Shown here: positions 24,456-34,891 of the stretch, one piece after another
Position numbering within the stretch: position 1 is the stretch's first letter
Layout of the letters: each line of letters begins with the position of its first letter
Origin: Symsagittifera roscoffensis
Lineage: Eukaryota > Xenacoelomorpha > Acoela > Convolutidae
Direction of reading: 5' to 3'
Assembly (NCBI RefSeq): GCF_963678635.1
Contig: NC_087067.1
Location: 45,892,515 to 45,956,514 of the forward strand
DNA: 64,000 bases
The notes under the pieces: model-generated
Told to the model about the DNA's origin: nothing
Seen by the model: the letters and a program-made list of their open reading frames with translations, nothing else
The model's database searches: none
Position numbers and translations under genes: made by a program

Positions 24456-24475
24456 CTGAAAGTTATCAAACACAC
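24456..24475 (-). promoter_or_regulatory. splice acceptor 8 bases before the eL39 ATG
   Basis: The minus strand reads TGATAACTTTCAG, then AGTCAAAC, then ATG. Either a 5' UTR intron or a spliced-leader trans-splice site gives this layout. No strong donor is obvious in the roughly 150 bases upstream. Confidence 0.55.
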
Positions 24476-25019
24476 GCATAAAACCATTTCTAAACTCTGC
24501 GCCCAATAACTTATAATTAGTGTTCGACGCTAAGTCGACAGTGCGAGGACGACCACGATCCGCACTCATTGCACGCGGATGTGTGCTGCAACATTACCCA
24601 TTACAGAAAGATAGCCAGCAGACAGTTTGAAAAGAGCCAATGAAAACAAAGAAGCAGAAAAAATACTAACTTGTTTTTTATAAACTTCAACTTTCGAACT
24701 TCATAGAAAAACATATCTACTCTTCAAGCTATTTGACCTTAACTTTTTAATCCGCTGGGAAATCTGATAACTAAAACCCTTTTCGAAACTTGAAGTCGCT
24801 CACATTTTCTCGTGACCTTTACACTAGTGCTGTTAGATAGTGAAACTTGCCATCATAACACAGAAAATGAATTGAACTTAAAAAGAAATCAAAATCAAAC
24901 AGCGAAAAATAAAATTGGAGTATGAACATATTTAGTACCTTTCTTTTTCCTGAAAAAAAAACATCAAGATCCATTTCAGTCTTCGCTACGTTCATTTAAC
25001 TTTAAAAATAATCAAAAAA

Positions 25020-25130
25020 GCGAACGCAAATGAAACAGCGGTTCTCCGTTAAGGGTGTCGATCCTTGCTGTCGTGGATAAACAATTGTTCCTCACTTAGG
25101 TTATTATTTTCGTCTTAATGTTACAGATCA
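25020..25130 (+). repeat. dispersed repeat R3, copy 1
   Basis: Shares GAAACAGCGGTTCT, GTTAAGGG, TGTCGATCCTT, CTGTCGTGGAT and AACAATTGTTCCTCACTTAG with 25676-25800 in the same order. It lacks a 15-base insert present in the other copy. Confidence 0.8.
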
Positions 25131-25675
25131 GCTAGAGGTCATCCTATCAGAATTAGAGAACATTGTTAGAAGACATGCACATGCCAACACACCATGCGAA
25201 AAATAAAAATGACAACTACAGAGAGGACATAGAATCGCAAATTAACTATACAAAACAAATCTAATGTTTCTAATTCAAAAAATTTTCTTAATTTTTTTTT
25301 CTAATTTTCTATTCATCCTCTTCTTTCTAAACACTAGTTTCTGCATTGCTACTGTAGCTACTTCTAAATCTTACTTCTAAATCTTCTTCTACATTTTCGT
25401 ACTAAGTAACCTATCCATGCACTCCTGCTATAACTACTCCTGCACTTCTCTCATCTTCTATGGCACTGCTATCTACGCTACATAGGCCAAGCCACCCTTC
25501 TGTACATGCTAACAAACAAGTCCTACTACTAAGAACACAAGCTCTGTCAGAGCAACACAGCATCCTCTCTCTAAGAACAATAACGCTTCGGCAATCCATT
25601 TTCTTCTGTAAAACTCATTTGTCAACAGAGCTGTAACTAAAAACATATTTTTAAAACTATAAAAATAACCAAAAA

Positions 25676-25800
25676 AGCGAAAGCAAAAGGAACAGCGGTT
25701 CTTCGTTAAGGGCTGAACAGCTCCAATGTCGATCCTTACTGTCGTGGATGAACAATTGTTCCTCACTTAGGTCATTATTTTCGTCTTAATGTTAATGATT
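25676..25800 (+). repeat. dispersed repeat R3, copy 2
   Basis: Second member of the pair, same orientation, about 650 bases downstream. It continues to the same TTATTTTCGTCTTAATGTTA end and differs mainly by CTGAACAGCTCCAA inserted after GTTAAGGG. Confidence 0.8.
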
Positions 25801-26122
25801 TATTGCGATAATCCGGTAGCATCATTAGTTAAATTATCATGAGGAAAGTGTGACAGCCTAGAGCCATCATTCATCATTGCAATATCTATAGCTTTCATTT
25901 TATCTATATTTGTGCCAATATGTTGTCAATATTTTCCTATATATGTTTACATACTTTTTCGGTGGCTTACTCCTTTTATAATTTAATGATTGTACAAACA
26001 CCGGATGTCAAACTTTGTCTCAATAGATAATTCTGAGAGAGCCTTCTATACAACTCAGAGAGAATTTTAAAAAAATTGAAATTCAGTGGATACTCCTTTT
26101 GAGAAAAATAGTCCACCAAGCT

Positions 26123-26250
26123 CCGAAGACAAGATCGTCTTAGCCCCTGCAACTAAAAAAAACTTCTAAGCAAAAACGAGAGTGTCACGCGCCGAAGACA
26201 AGATCGTCTTGGCCCTTGCAACTAAGAAACTCTAAGCAAAAACGAGAGTG
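26123..26250. repeat. tandem pair of 60-bp units carrying a hairpin
   Basis: Two units starting CCGAAGACAAGATCGTCTT and ending AAGCAAAAACGAGAGTG, about 69 bases apart. Each contains the small hairpin AAGAC-AAGATC-GTCTT. There is no coding potential. Confidence 0.8.
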
Positions 26251-27479
26251 CCTTTAGATAGCTGAGTTAGTATAGAACACCGCCACACTAAATAGTAAGG
26301 CATCAAAAAACAGTAGTTCGAGAAACATCATTAAGCAAAATAAGCTTCTTTTTGATAAAAAGTCTCAATCTCAGTCCAGAAATTATGGTCTTCAATTTTA
26401 CTGCGCATCGGCAATGGATACCAGAAAATTTGAAAACATCAAAGAATTCTGCGATCCAACCGTTGGTCTCAATAAGGTGGCAGAATATTATATATTTTAG
26501 GGAAATCCTTAGGCTACAAAACACAAAAAATCTCATTGCAATAGTTACCAAATCAATTAATCTTACAGGAACGATTGGGGACAAGAAAAGGCCCTATCCG
26601 TTGCTTGCTATAAAGTGAGATCAAAATGAAATAGAAAAATTGAAAATGAACAAAAATATTTTCAAAACAAAAAATGAATGCAATAGTTTCAAACAACTAC
26701 CACAAAAAAAAAATTTGCGGAAAAACTGAAAATACTCTAACCGCCTATAGAGTTAACCCAAATAAATCAAAATTATCAAATCTGAAGTTAAAGTTCTTTT
26801 ACAAAAAGAAGCCCGTGAAAGAACTTGAAAACAAGACCATTCCTTAATTTAAAAAAATTAGCCGGAAAAATCAAACTCTTGAATTGCGAGCGACACTCGC
26901 AACAATCCTTCGCAGACAATAAACAGCCCAGACGAAATTGAAAAATCAAACTTTCTGGAAAATAATGATTTTGTTTCGAAATTTTTTTGTTATGTTAAAA
27001 TAATACGCTATACATCAAGTTTAATCAATTTCAAAAATAAAATTGATCAAACCGAAAACACACATTAATTTAAACTAAAACTTACTCCACACACTTTAAG
27101 AACCGGAAAAAAAACAGAAACCATGCATCCGAAAAAAACTATAGTGCAAAAAATACTTTTCTAACAAAAGTACTATATTCCCCTCTTGAACAAGCAGAAA
27201 TGAAATTATGAAAAAAATAATTACGTCAAAAGTCCACAAAAAATTACACCCGGCAAGTAAGCCGACAACAATAGGGACGAAACCAATAAAGCCGACAAAC
27301 AAAAAAATTAATTATATCTGAAAATTTTATAAGCTGATATAGACCCAGAATAATTTCAACAGCTCTAGACCAACTGTTTAAGTACAGCTGTAAAGCACTC
27401 AAACTGGCTAGCAATAGAGATCTTAAAATTGGATATCTTATACGTGAAGTTATTTACGGGGAAAAAAGCGTAAGTCCAA

Positions 27480-27510
27480 TTGCAATATCCTTGCTTATCG
27501 CGAGGGTAAC
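27480..27510. repeat. hairpin repeat, second copy
   Basis: Matches the 20014-20034 hairpin and its ATTGCAAT lead-in. The stem CCTTGC-TTATC-GCGAGG is kept with one G·T pair, so structure is preserved despite a base change. Confidence 0.55.
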
Positions 27511-27655
27511 GGTTACAAAAACTATTCAACGAAATGAACTATCTATACAATCAATTATACGAACATGAGTAAAAAATAAACATTCTAATTAAAATCCTGT
27601 AACTCTACCGTTGAATTTCTAGCCTGAATTCGAAATGTCGAACATCACATCATCC

Positions 27656-28771
27656 TTAGCCATACAAGTCGTTCAAAAAGAGTTCAAGTTCTAAATCTTT
27701 CGTATCACTAAAGAGTGTCAACATTGTCTGTTCCCATTGTTCCAATTCCTCTTCTAACTTTTCACCTTTAAATGAAACCTGTTTTAAATTGCTCATTACA
27801 CTTTCAGTTATTTTTAAAGTGTCCTCATTTTGTTCTTGTATTACCTCTGAATTTTGCTTAAGATTTACCGAAGCGCCTTCGAAATTTTTCAACAGTTCTT
27901 GATCTTGACTTTGCCTCATCAAACTTTCCTTCAAACACTCTATTTCTTCTTTTTCACTTGCTACCTTTGACACTGACTTCTGAGCTCTGCTAGCCGGTGA
28001 AACGCTAAGTTTGCGTATTTTTCTAAATTCCCTACGGGATTCAGACTTTCTTAAGAAAATGAAATGCTTCTGTTGTTGTTGTTGTTCACTTTCCGATTTA
28101 CCTTTTCCTGCTAATTTAGTTTCACACCCTGGTGTTACTTCAGTAGCTGAGTCTAAATCTAACGACAGTCCTTTTTCCAGGGTGCTAAAAGACTCCAAAC
28201 TAGTCGTTTCAATCATAGACTCTCTAAACCCACTCCAATTTGAAACTTGCGAATCAATTTCGCTGTTGGAATCCTCGTTTTCAGCAACTGAATTATTGGC
28301 AACTCGGCAACGCCCTTGCTTGAAAAATTTCGATTTCGGCGGCTCGACTGTAAACGCATCTTCGCTTTTAGAAACAGACGGTGCTCGAGACAATCTAGAC
28401 TTTTCTAAAAAAGGAATAGAGCATATCTTTCGCTTTTGAGAATCAGCTTTCAAATTTTCCGATATCAACTCCGCCGACGATGAAAAACATTTTGTTTGCA
28501 CTTTAAAAGCTCCAAAACATTTCGCTTTCTCATTGTTTTTGGAAATCTTCTGATCGTCACAATTGCTTTTTCTACAAGAATTAAAGTTACAACTTGAGCT
28601 TTTGGAATTTTGTTTTTGGGTTTTGACGTTCAGACAACCTTCCCCGACAACTGCCAAATGTTTTCGAACAACAATCAAGAAAGGAATATGGTCTATGTTC
28701 GTGTTTGATATAAGTTTATCGCGGATCATCAAATAGTTGAAAGTTATTTCCTTGCAATCAGCCGAAACCAT
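27656..28771 (-). CDS. unrecognised Ser/Lys-rich coiled-coil protein
   Basis: A 371-residue frame if translation starts at the ATG for MVSADCKEITF. An ATG at 28822 is in frame, but a CAG acceptor (ATGTTTCAG|G, exon start 28786) and an upstream GTAATT donor near 28845 suggest those bases are an intron. Residues 1-45 look globular (FNYLMIRDKLI, HIPFLIVVRKHLAVVGEG). The middle is low-complexity, Ser/Lys-rich, with a short polyglutamine run. The last about 110 residues are predicted coiled coil (KEEIECLKESLMRQSQDQEL) ending in an acidic tail with EQWEQTMLTLF. Regulatory or structural roles are possible; I cannot name a family. It lies about 270 bases downstream of the SVIP-like gene on the same strand. 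Confidence 0.65.
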   Translation of the reverse strand: MVSADCKEITFNYLMIRDKLISNTNIDHIPFLIVVRKHLAVVGEGCLNVKTQKQNSKSSSCNFNSCRKSNCDDQKISKNNEKAKCFGAFKVQTKCFSSSAELISENLKADSQKRKICSIPFLEKSRLSRAPSVSKSEDAFTVEPPKSKFFKQGRCRVANNSVAENEDSNSEIDSQVSNWSGFRESMIETTSLESFSTLEKGLSLDLDSATEVTPGCETKLAGKGKSESEQQQQQKHFIFLRKSESRREFRKIRKLSVSPASRAQKSVSKVASEKEEIECLKESLMRQSQDQELLKNFEGASVNLKQNSEVIQEQNEDTLKITESVMSNLKQVSFKGEKLEEELEQWEQTMLTLFSDTKDLELELFLNDLYG

Positions 28772-29038
28772 TATAATAGTCCTGAAACATGTAACTGTTC
28801 CCCTAAGGATCCGATCACCCAAAGAATGTGGATAAATTACCGTTCTATCAGATGATTATTACTACAACTTATTTTCGAAACGTTTCGTCATTTTACGTGG
28901 CTCTGTCAATCAAAGTTGACTTAAAAAATCGAAATACGAAATCTAAATTACTGAGCAAGCATTATTTAGGCAATTTAATTGAATTAAAAACTTTTCTATG
29001 ATTCGAAATATACAAAATGAGGATTGATGCAAAAGCAC

Positions 29039-32000
29039 TTAAGGGTCGAGGAGGCCACTCATGTTGTATTGCTCAAAATAAATTCGCATTTTAAATGTTT
29101 GGAGAACGCCTTGAATTTTCTCTGCATTGTGAATTCCATTTGGATGTCATGATTGCCACTGAAACACAAAAAGTTTTCTGTTCGGAAGCTGACTCAAATG
29201 ATCACAATGATGAAAGATAAAACTCCAGCCCACCTGCTGTACGATCTTTTCATCTCTCTCATTCTGTCTTTGTCTGGCCTCGGCTGCTCTCTCAATCTCC
29301 TCTCTTCTCTCCCTATCTCTCTTCACTTTTTCCGGGTCAGCCAGTCCCCTTCCCTCCTCTGCTTTCAGTCTTTTTGAGGCCGCCTCTGCTGTACGCCTTC
29401 GACGCTCTTCCTAAAACGAACTCTTGATTCTACGATTTCACTATGTACGTTAAGAATTTTCAAATTGATGTCTTTTCGACAAGATATCCAGAACGATCAA
29501 AAATGGTATCATAATTCAATCATTTTACAGATGAAACGACAAATTTTGACTCATTTTCATAGACCGAAAAAAAACTATTTACGTTCTGCTATAATCATAT
29601 TATACAATTACAAACTGAACACCTTTTTCTTTAAACAACAAATACACTGGTGTCAAAATTTACTTTTGCTCCGATCACTGAAGGTGGGGAGAAACAGGGT
29701 GGATCTAGGATTTTCTCGAGGGTGGGGGCTTTTTAAAGTCGACCAAATTGATTTTCCGAGCGCTCCCAGATCACTGTAAAAAAGACCCGGATGAACTTTG
29801 CCTTCGGGTGTGTACTATTTTTCTTATTTCCTGTTTATTTTCCACGCAAAATTAGGTACAAATAATAATCAAATTGGATCAAGTAAAGTATCATATTAAA
29901 GCCCATGCAGTCATGATTCGAACGATATAAAAAATTCCAGAATCTTCTTACAGCGTCAAGAAAAACCGCTCTAAATTTTTCATTTTTTAATCTGGTTTCA
30001 AGCGACAAAAGAGAGCTAGCAGGCTTTATTAGGCTAAAATAGACATCTTATGGCAAGCTGCTAAATCAAGAAAACCGTAGAAAATTCGATTTTACTCCAG
30101 TAAAAAAAAAAGATTTCAAAAACTTTATCAGCGTTTTCTTTAAATTTTTTTTTTAATATTTACAAAGAAAATTTTTTTTCAATGTACCAACGTTACTTTT
30201 ACTATCAAAGTTCTAGACTTTGGTTCAGATCCTCTTATTGCCACAAACAAAAAACGCAGACAGAGTATGAGACGAAAACGAATCAATCAAAAAAATTATT
30301 TATGACAAATATTGAGAAATAGATCCACCAAAAATCTCATATATTTGTTTCGAATGTAGTTCAATTAAAGAATAAAACGTCAAGTAATAAATATCTAGCC
30401 AAACAAAAAGAAAATAAAAAGTTGTGATCAAGTCGGCAATACTGAATACTTCAGCTATAAAATATTTTGAAGTTTTAAAGCACCCGCTCTCTCCCCTCGA
30501 ATCACACTTATGGTTAAGAAAAGTTATCGCTTTTGAACTTTGGTACGTATCGGTTTCGAACATGCAACCTCGAGATTTAGAGTCTCACGTCCTGCCCTCG
30601 GCCACAAATGCTTAACAATCGGCGAACACGATTCACAAATAAAGTAGCTACATATGCGAATAAATTGCCAATGCGATGCAGCAAATAAAAATAGACAATT
30701 TGCATGTAATAATTTAGAAGATGACAAATTGAACGCATCCACACTAAATTGAATGTAATTGGAAAGCATAAAGCCACTTTATGTATAAATAATGTATCTC
30801 AAAAAATTGCGAGACATTATGATTTAGAACATTTCTGAAATCGGGTTTGTATTAGTGTATGTAGTCTGAAACAAGTAACTTCTTTCGGTTCATTTGATGA
30901 GTTAAAAATGCATCAACTGTGTTAACTTATTACTAATTGAATGTAAAAGCACATTCTATCGAAAAGCCGAAAAAGGCCACCAAAAAGAGGCAACAAAAAT
31001 AAAATAGTCGCACTATTACACTACACTCACTTATACCGACGTATACCGAAATCTTTTAAGTCAAAAAACCTTCAACGCAAAAATGTGTCACTGTCATTAG
31101 CAGAAAGTTAAACTAGTCTATTTCGATATCTTTATGGAACTAAATCAATGATTCGAAAAAATTTGGCCAAGCGTGAGTACCAAAGCGTGAGTACCAAAAC
31201 AAGCGTGAGTACCAAAAAGCCAACAAACAGATTCAAATATAACTTATATTGCTTTAGTTGGGCAGTTTTATCATCCGCGGTGAACATATACAAATTTTGA
31301 AATATACAATCTGGAAAAAGAGAAAAGGAAAGAATGCTAGACTTATTCTCATCATCTTGTTTCGTAGCTTCCAGAAATAGCGCAATAGAATCTCGTTTTG
31401 AATCTTTCACTAAAAAAAAAAAACGATACTAACAGCAACTTTTTCAAATGAAAATTGGAAACCGCGCCATAACAACTATACCTTCACTGTGTCTTGATTG
31501 TGGCATTGAAGAAACTTGTGGTGCAATTAGCCTAGCCTCGCTAATGGGCTTCTAAAAACCAAGCAATTCGAAATACAGGACAAAATTCTCAACGTTACAC
31601 CTAGCGGTAATTGACGTACACATAATAAAAAATTAATAATATAAAACTGAAAATCATGAGATTTTTAATGAATATATTTTTGTCATATTTGGAAGAATAT
31701 ATTACGATTAAACAGCCAACAGAGGAAACCGAAAAAAAAATTGATCGAAAATTTTTAATATTTTCCAACTATATTAGGTTAAGGCTCTTCAAATATCAAG
31801 AATTATTATGAGTGGCACTTTTTCCATAAAAATCACCCAATTTAAGAAAACTGGATCAATGAGTAATTATTTTTCTTCTAGTAAACATAAAATTCAGTTT
31901 CGGTTTCGAAACTAGAAATCTATAACCTTTTTTCGCGCTCATTAAGCTTTCGTAATTGGAGAACCCAAGTTGCCTACCTTTTCGAAAAAGAATTTGAATT

Positions 32001-32198
32001 GAACAAAAAGTCCACACATAACATATTTCAAAGTGATTCATAATTACATTAATATGTATGGGCAATTGTGTTATTATTATTATTTTATTATCATTAACTG
32101 AATAAGCACTCAAAAAATAATTCTGAAAAAAACCACCGTTTTTTTACCTTTTCCTCTAGAGTTTCTTCTTTCTCTGACTTCCCAAAACAGTTTCCCAT
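29039..32198 (-). CDS. SVIP-like N-myristoylated VCP/p97-interacting protein
   Basis: Exons with matching phases: 32198-32148 (MGNCFGKSEKEETLEEK, an N-myristoylation start with a nearby Cys), 31551-31482 (KPISEARLIAPQVSSMPQ), one starting at 31409 (VKDSKRDSIALFLEATKQ; its donor is unclear and another small exon may be missing), 29410-29234 (177 bases), and a probable last exon 29071-29039 ending in TAA. The fourth carries RTAEAASKRLKAEEGRG followed by DPEKVKRDRERREEIER, which matches the layout of the VCP-interacting motif of SVIP. SVIP is a small, myristoylated protein on ER and lysosome membranes that binds p97/VCP and restrains ER-associated degradation. The N-terminus plus helix strongly suggest this family; the middle exons make it longer than vertebrate SVIP. 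The last exon is the least certain part. Confidence 0.6.
29685..29780 (-). repeat. dispersed repeat family R2, copy 2
   Basis: On the minus strand it reads AATCAATTTGGTCGAC and then CTCGAGAAAATCCTAGATCC, the same two blocks as 8437-8560. It lies in an intron of the SVIP-like gene. The rest of that intron (29411-31408) is A/T-rich and holds only this and a tRNA-like repeat. Confidence 0.6.
30541..30612 (-). repeat. tRNA-like repeat or pseudo-tRNA
   Basis: The minus strand reads TGGCCGAGGGCAGGACG (A-box-like), a possible anticodon arm GAGA-CTCTAAA-TCTC, then GGTTGCATGTTCGAAACCG (B box). It resembles a Leu/Ser-type tRNA, but the T stem does not pair and no acceptor stem is visible. It is a tRNA-derived repeat or decayed tRNA. 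Confidence 0.45.
31170..31217. repeat. three-copy GCGTGAGTACCAAA tandem repeat
   Basis: Three copies of GCGTGAGTACCAAA, the last after a short CAA spacer. It lies just downstream, in minus-strand terms, of the third SVIP-like exon, where the open frame runs into it as a hydrophobic stretch. That stretch is repeat-derived and not a believable membrane segment. Confidence 0.8.
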
Positions 32199-32323
32199 AG
32201 CCTTCCAGCAGTTTCTGGTTAAACAAGCAACCAGAAATATCATAACCTGCTTGAAAGTTCAATCCTGCAGCTAGTCCACATCACCATTCTGAAAACATTC
32301 AATTACGAATTTACAGTTAAAGC

Positions 32324-32401
32324 AAATTGGTCAACCTAAAACGGCTCATTTTGACGTCGGATTTCTTTTTTTTACTGATTTCCACACGTGAAAACTGTTT
32401 C
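32324..32401 (+). repeat. inverted repeat, left arm
   Basis: About 80 bases (AAATTGGTCAACCTAAAACG ... CACGTGAAAACTGTTTC) match the complement of 37243-37325 with roughly a tenth of positions differing. The arms enclose the LINE-like element. Confidence 0.8.
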
Positions 32402-32408
32402 CACAAAA

Positions 32409-32500
32409 ATTATTATCCTAAAATGTTAGTTTTATACCGACTAAATTGCTGGTCACCGGAGCAGTTTAATCGGTAAAAACCAACATTTTAGGATAATAAT
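32409..32500. repeat. long near-perfect hairpin
   Basis: Arms of about 41 bases (32409-32450 ATTATTATCCTAAAATG... and 32460-32500 ...CATTTTAGGATAATAAT) around a 9-base GGTCACCGG loop. Only a few mismatches or single-base bulges are seen. It sits just inside the left inverted-repeat arm. Confidence 0.85.
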
Positions 32501-32848
32501 AAGAAGAAAGAACACCTGAATTACTATACAGTAAAAAGCCGAGGCATCAGTATAGCAAAGTGTAAATAATAAAGTTGGTTAAAATTCATTGGTTACATCA
32601 AACAAAAACACAACATCAGAAAACAAGCAATAAACAAAACAAAACAAAACAAGTTCGGTTACAGTTCAGAAATTGGTTGATTAAAATATATGAAGTTACG
32701 ATATACTAAAAAAACATCACTTTTAAGAATTAAGAACGAGCTGGTATTTTAACTTTACAAACAACTTTATAGATAGTCCAAACATACAGCGTATATACAG
32801 AGTATATACAGATTCTCTTTCAAACGATGTCTGGAAAATTAAACTAAA

Positions 32849-34310
32849 TTAAAACATATAGAAATAGCAAAAATGGATATCACGCCACGTATTTGTATTT
32901 GTACATATTGGATTGTTTCTCAATGCACTCACGTAAAATTCTTTCAATTTTTTCTTGAATCCTGTTCTCGATTTTTCTAAATAGCGCAAAATTATGGGCA
33001 GTGAATTCCATTTTTTAGAAGTCAAATGAAAAAATGATTTTTGTAGAGAAGCGGTTGAACAATGTTTGTCAAAAATAATTTGTTTCGTTCTTTTGTTGAG
33101 CCTATAATTGGCAGTCGGTAGTCTCAATGTATTTTGAAAAGCCTTCTTTTTGTTTGTAAGATATTGGTATAAGTATGTTATACACTTTAACTCAATTCTT
33201 TTCTCGATTCCAATGAACGATTTGCTAATGCGAAGAAGGGAAGAAGATTTAAATTTCGATCTGACATATGTTCTTTTAAACGCCCAGTTCAACTGTTTCT
33301 CTAGAGATAGCATCAAAATAGCATTAATTTGTTGTGAAAATATTGCTGAATAATCTAAATGAGATAAAACAAGACAATGAAGCAAGGCAACTAATGATAA
33401 TGTCGTCAGTTGTTGTCCAATTGTATCTATAGTTTTAATTCCTTGTGCCATTTTTTGGAGAATTGTTTTGATTTGAGCATGAAAAGATAAACTTGAATCA
33501 AGAATAAGGCCTAAATATTTGCATTCTGATTTTTTGGCTACATAATGCCCATTAATTACTATTGTATCAGTATCTACATTTTTGCTATCATTTTTTTGAC
33601 AAAATGTTATAAATTCCGATTTAGATGCATTCAGATTCAATTGGTTCTCTGCAAAAAATTCCGTTAGATTATTGAGTAATTTTTGCAATCGATTCAAAGC
33701 ATCCTCAGAAATTATAGAAGAGGAAAAAACCATACAGTCGTCGGCATATTGAACTAAAGTACAACCTTCAGATAATCGCTCTTGTATGTCATTAACATAT
33801 AAATTGAACAACAACGGACCAAGTACCGTTCCTTGTGTGACACCTCGTTTGATTTCAATCCAGTCTGAAAAGATTTCATTGACGTTTACTCTTTGAATAC
33901 GTTTGTTTAGGAAGCTATCAATTAAAGCATTTGCTCCGTTTGAAAAACCGAGAGAAATCATTTTTTAATTAAAACTTCATGCGAAATAGAATCAAAAGCT
34001 TTGAACAGATCTAATAAAGCTGCATGTACGATTTTTTTTGAATCTATTTGATTTCGAATACTTTTTGTCACATAAACAAGACCATCTTGTGTTGAAATGT
34101 TTTTGCGAAATCCGAATTGAAATGGTGTCATTATTTGAAATTTGTCAAGATTTTCTGTTATTTGGGCATTTAAAATTTTTTATCAAAAATTTTAGAAAAA
34201 GCACAAGTTATTGATATTGGCCGATAATTTTTTGCATCCATTGGGTCATCTTTTTTAAACAAAGGGGTTACGTGTGCTTTTTTCAGTTCGATCGGGAAAA
34301 TGTTCTCATC
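32849..34310 (-). pseudogene. LINE reverse transcriptase, frameshifted
   Basis: The N-terminal RT part (about 33960-34310) reads through LDLFKAFDSISHEVL, then the frame stops and continues in another frame at 33961. That 370-codon part holds RGVTQGTVLGPLLFNLYVND, the catalytic YADDCMVF and KCKYLG-type downstream blocks (ECKYLGLILDSSLSF). The C-terminus has the WNSLPIILR motif of CR1/L2 RTs. RNase H is absent, as usual for this group. No further stop is seen in the main part. Confidence 0.9.
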
Positions 34311-34891
34311 TAAGCAAGTATTTATGACAAAAGTTCAATGTGGAACTATAACTGATTGACCGTCAATGATTGCCCAAGCAGGTACGGTACAAGGTCCGAG
34401 AGGTTTTCTAACATTGATTTTTCGAACTATATCACAGCATTGCTTCACTGTAATGTGTTGAAAATGGAAAGGTGCAGATTCAGAGGCAGATTTGTTGTAG
34501 TTCGGAGGCTTTTTAGCGCCGAAAAATTCGCCTATGTTTGAAAAAAAATAATTTAATTATTTGGCAATTTTTTTTGTCTTGGGTTATCATTTCACTGAAG
34601 GAATTTCGTAGAACTGTAATTCGATTGTTGCCAGAACATGTACCTCTTATTTGGTTAATATATTTCCATTTTTGTTGGATAGTGCTGAGAAGTGAAAAAC
34701 AGTTTTTTGAATGATCGAGTTGTTTATTTCCAATCAATTGGCTCATTTGATTACGTAAAAACTGGTACTTTGACCAGTTATCGCTTTTGCGTTGACTGCG
34801 ATATGATCTGAGTGAATTCTCTTTCTTAATCAACAATTGCTGACATTCTGAATCGAACCATTCCGTTTTCAACACAATTTTTGATTTAAAA

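Larger units (their letters stand above)
24448..27655. other. intergenic between eL39 and the coiled-coil gene
   Basis: Contains the eL39 promoter region (a GC-richer patch at 24520-24600), a pair of dispersed repeats (25020-25130 and 25676-25800), a two-copy tandem hairpin repeat (26123-26250) and the hairpin repeat at 27480-27510. No gene is recognised; short frames at 25.4-26.6 kb have no motif. Confidence 0.45.

Noticed and set aside
24224-24487. An 87-codon minus frame and a 126-codon plus frame over eL39
   Set aside because: Both are shadows; the third frame on the minus strand encodes the 51-residue ribosomal protein.
30541-30612. Functional tRNA gene
   Set aside because: A and B boxes exist, but the T and acceptor stems do not pair.
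31132-31300. Apparent membrane segment at the end of the third SVIP-like exon
   Set aside because: The frame runs into the GCGTGAGTACCAAA tandem repeat, so the hydrophobic residues come from repeat and intron sequence.
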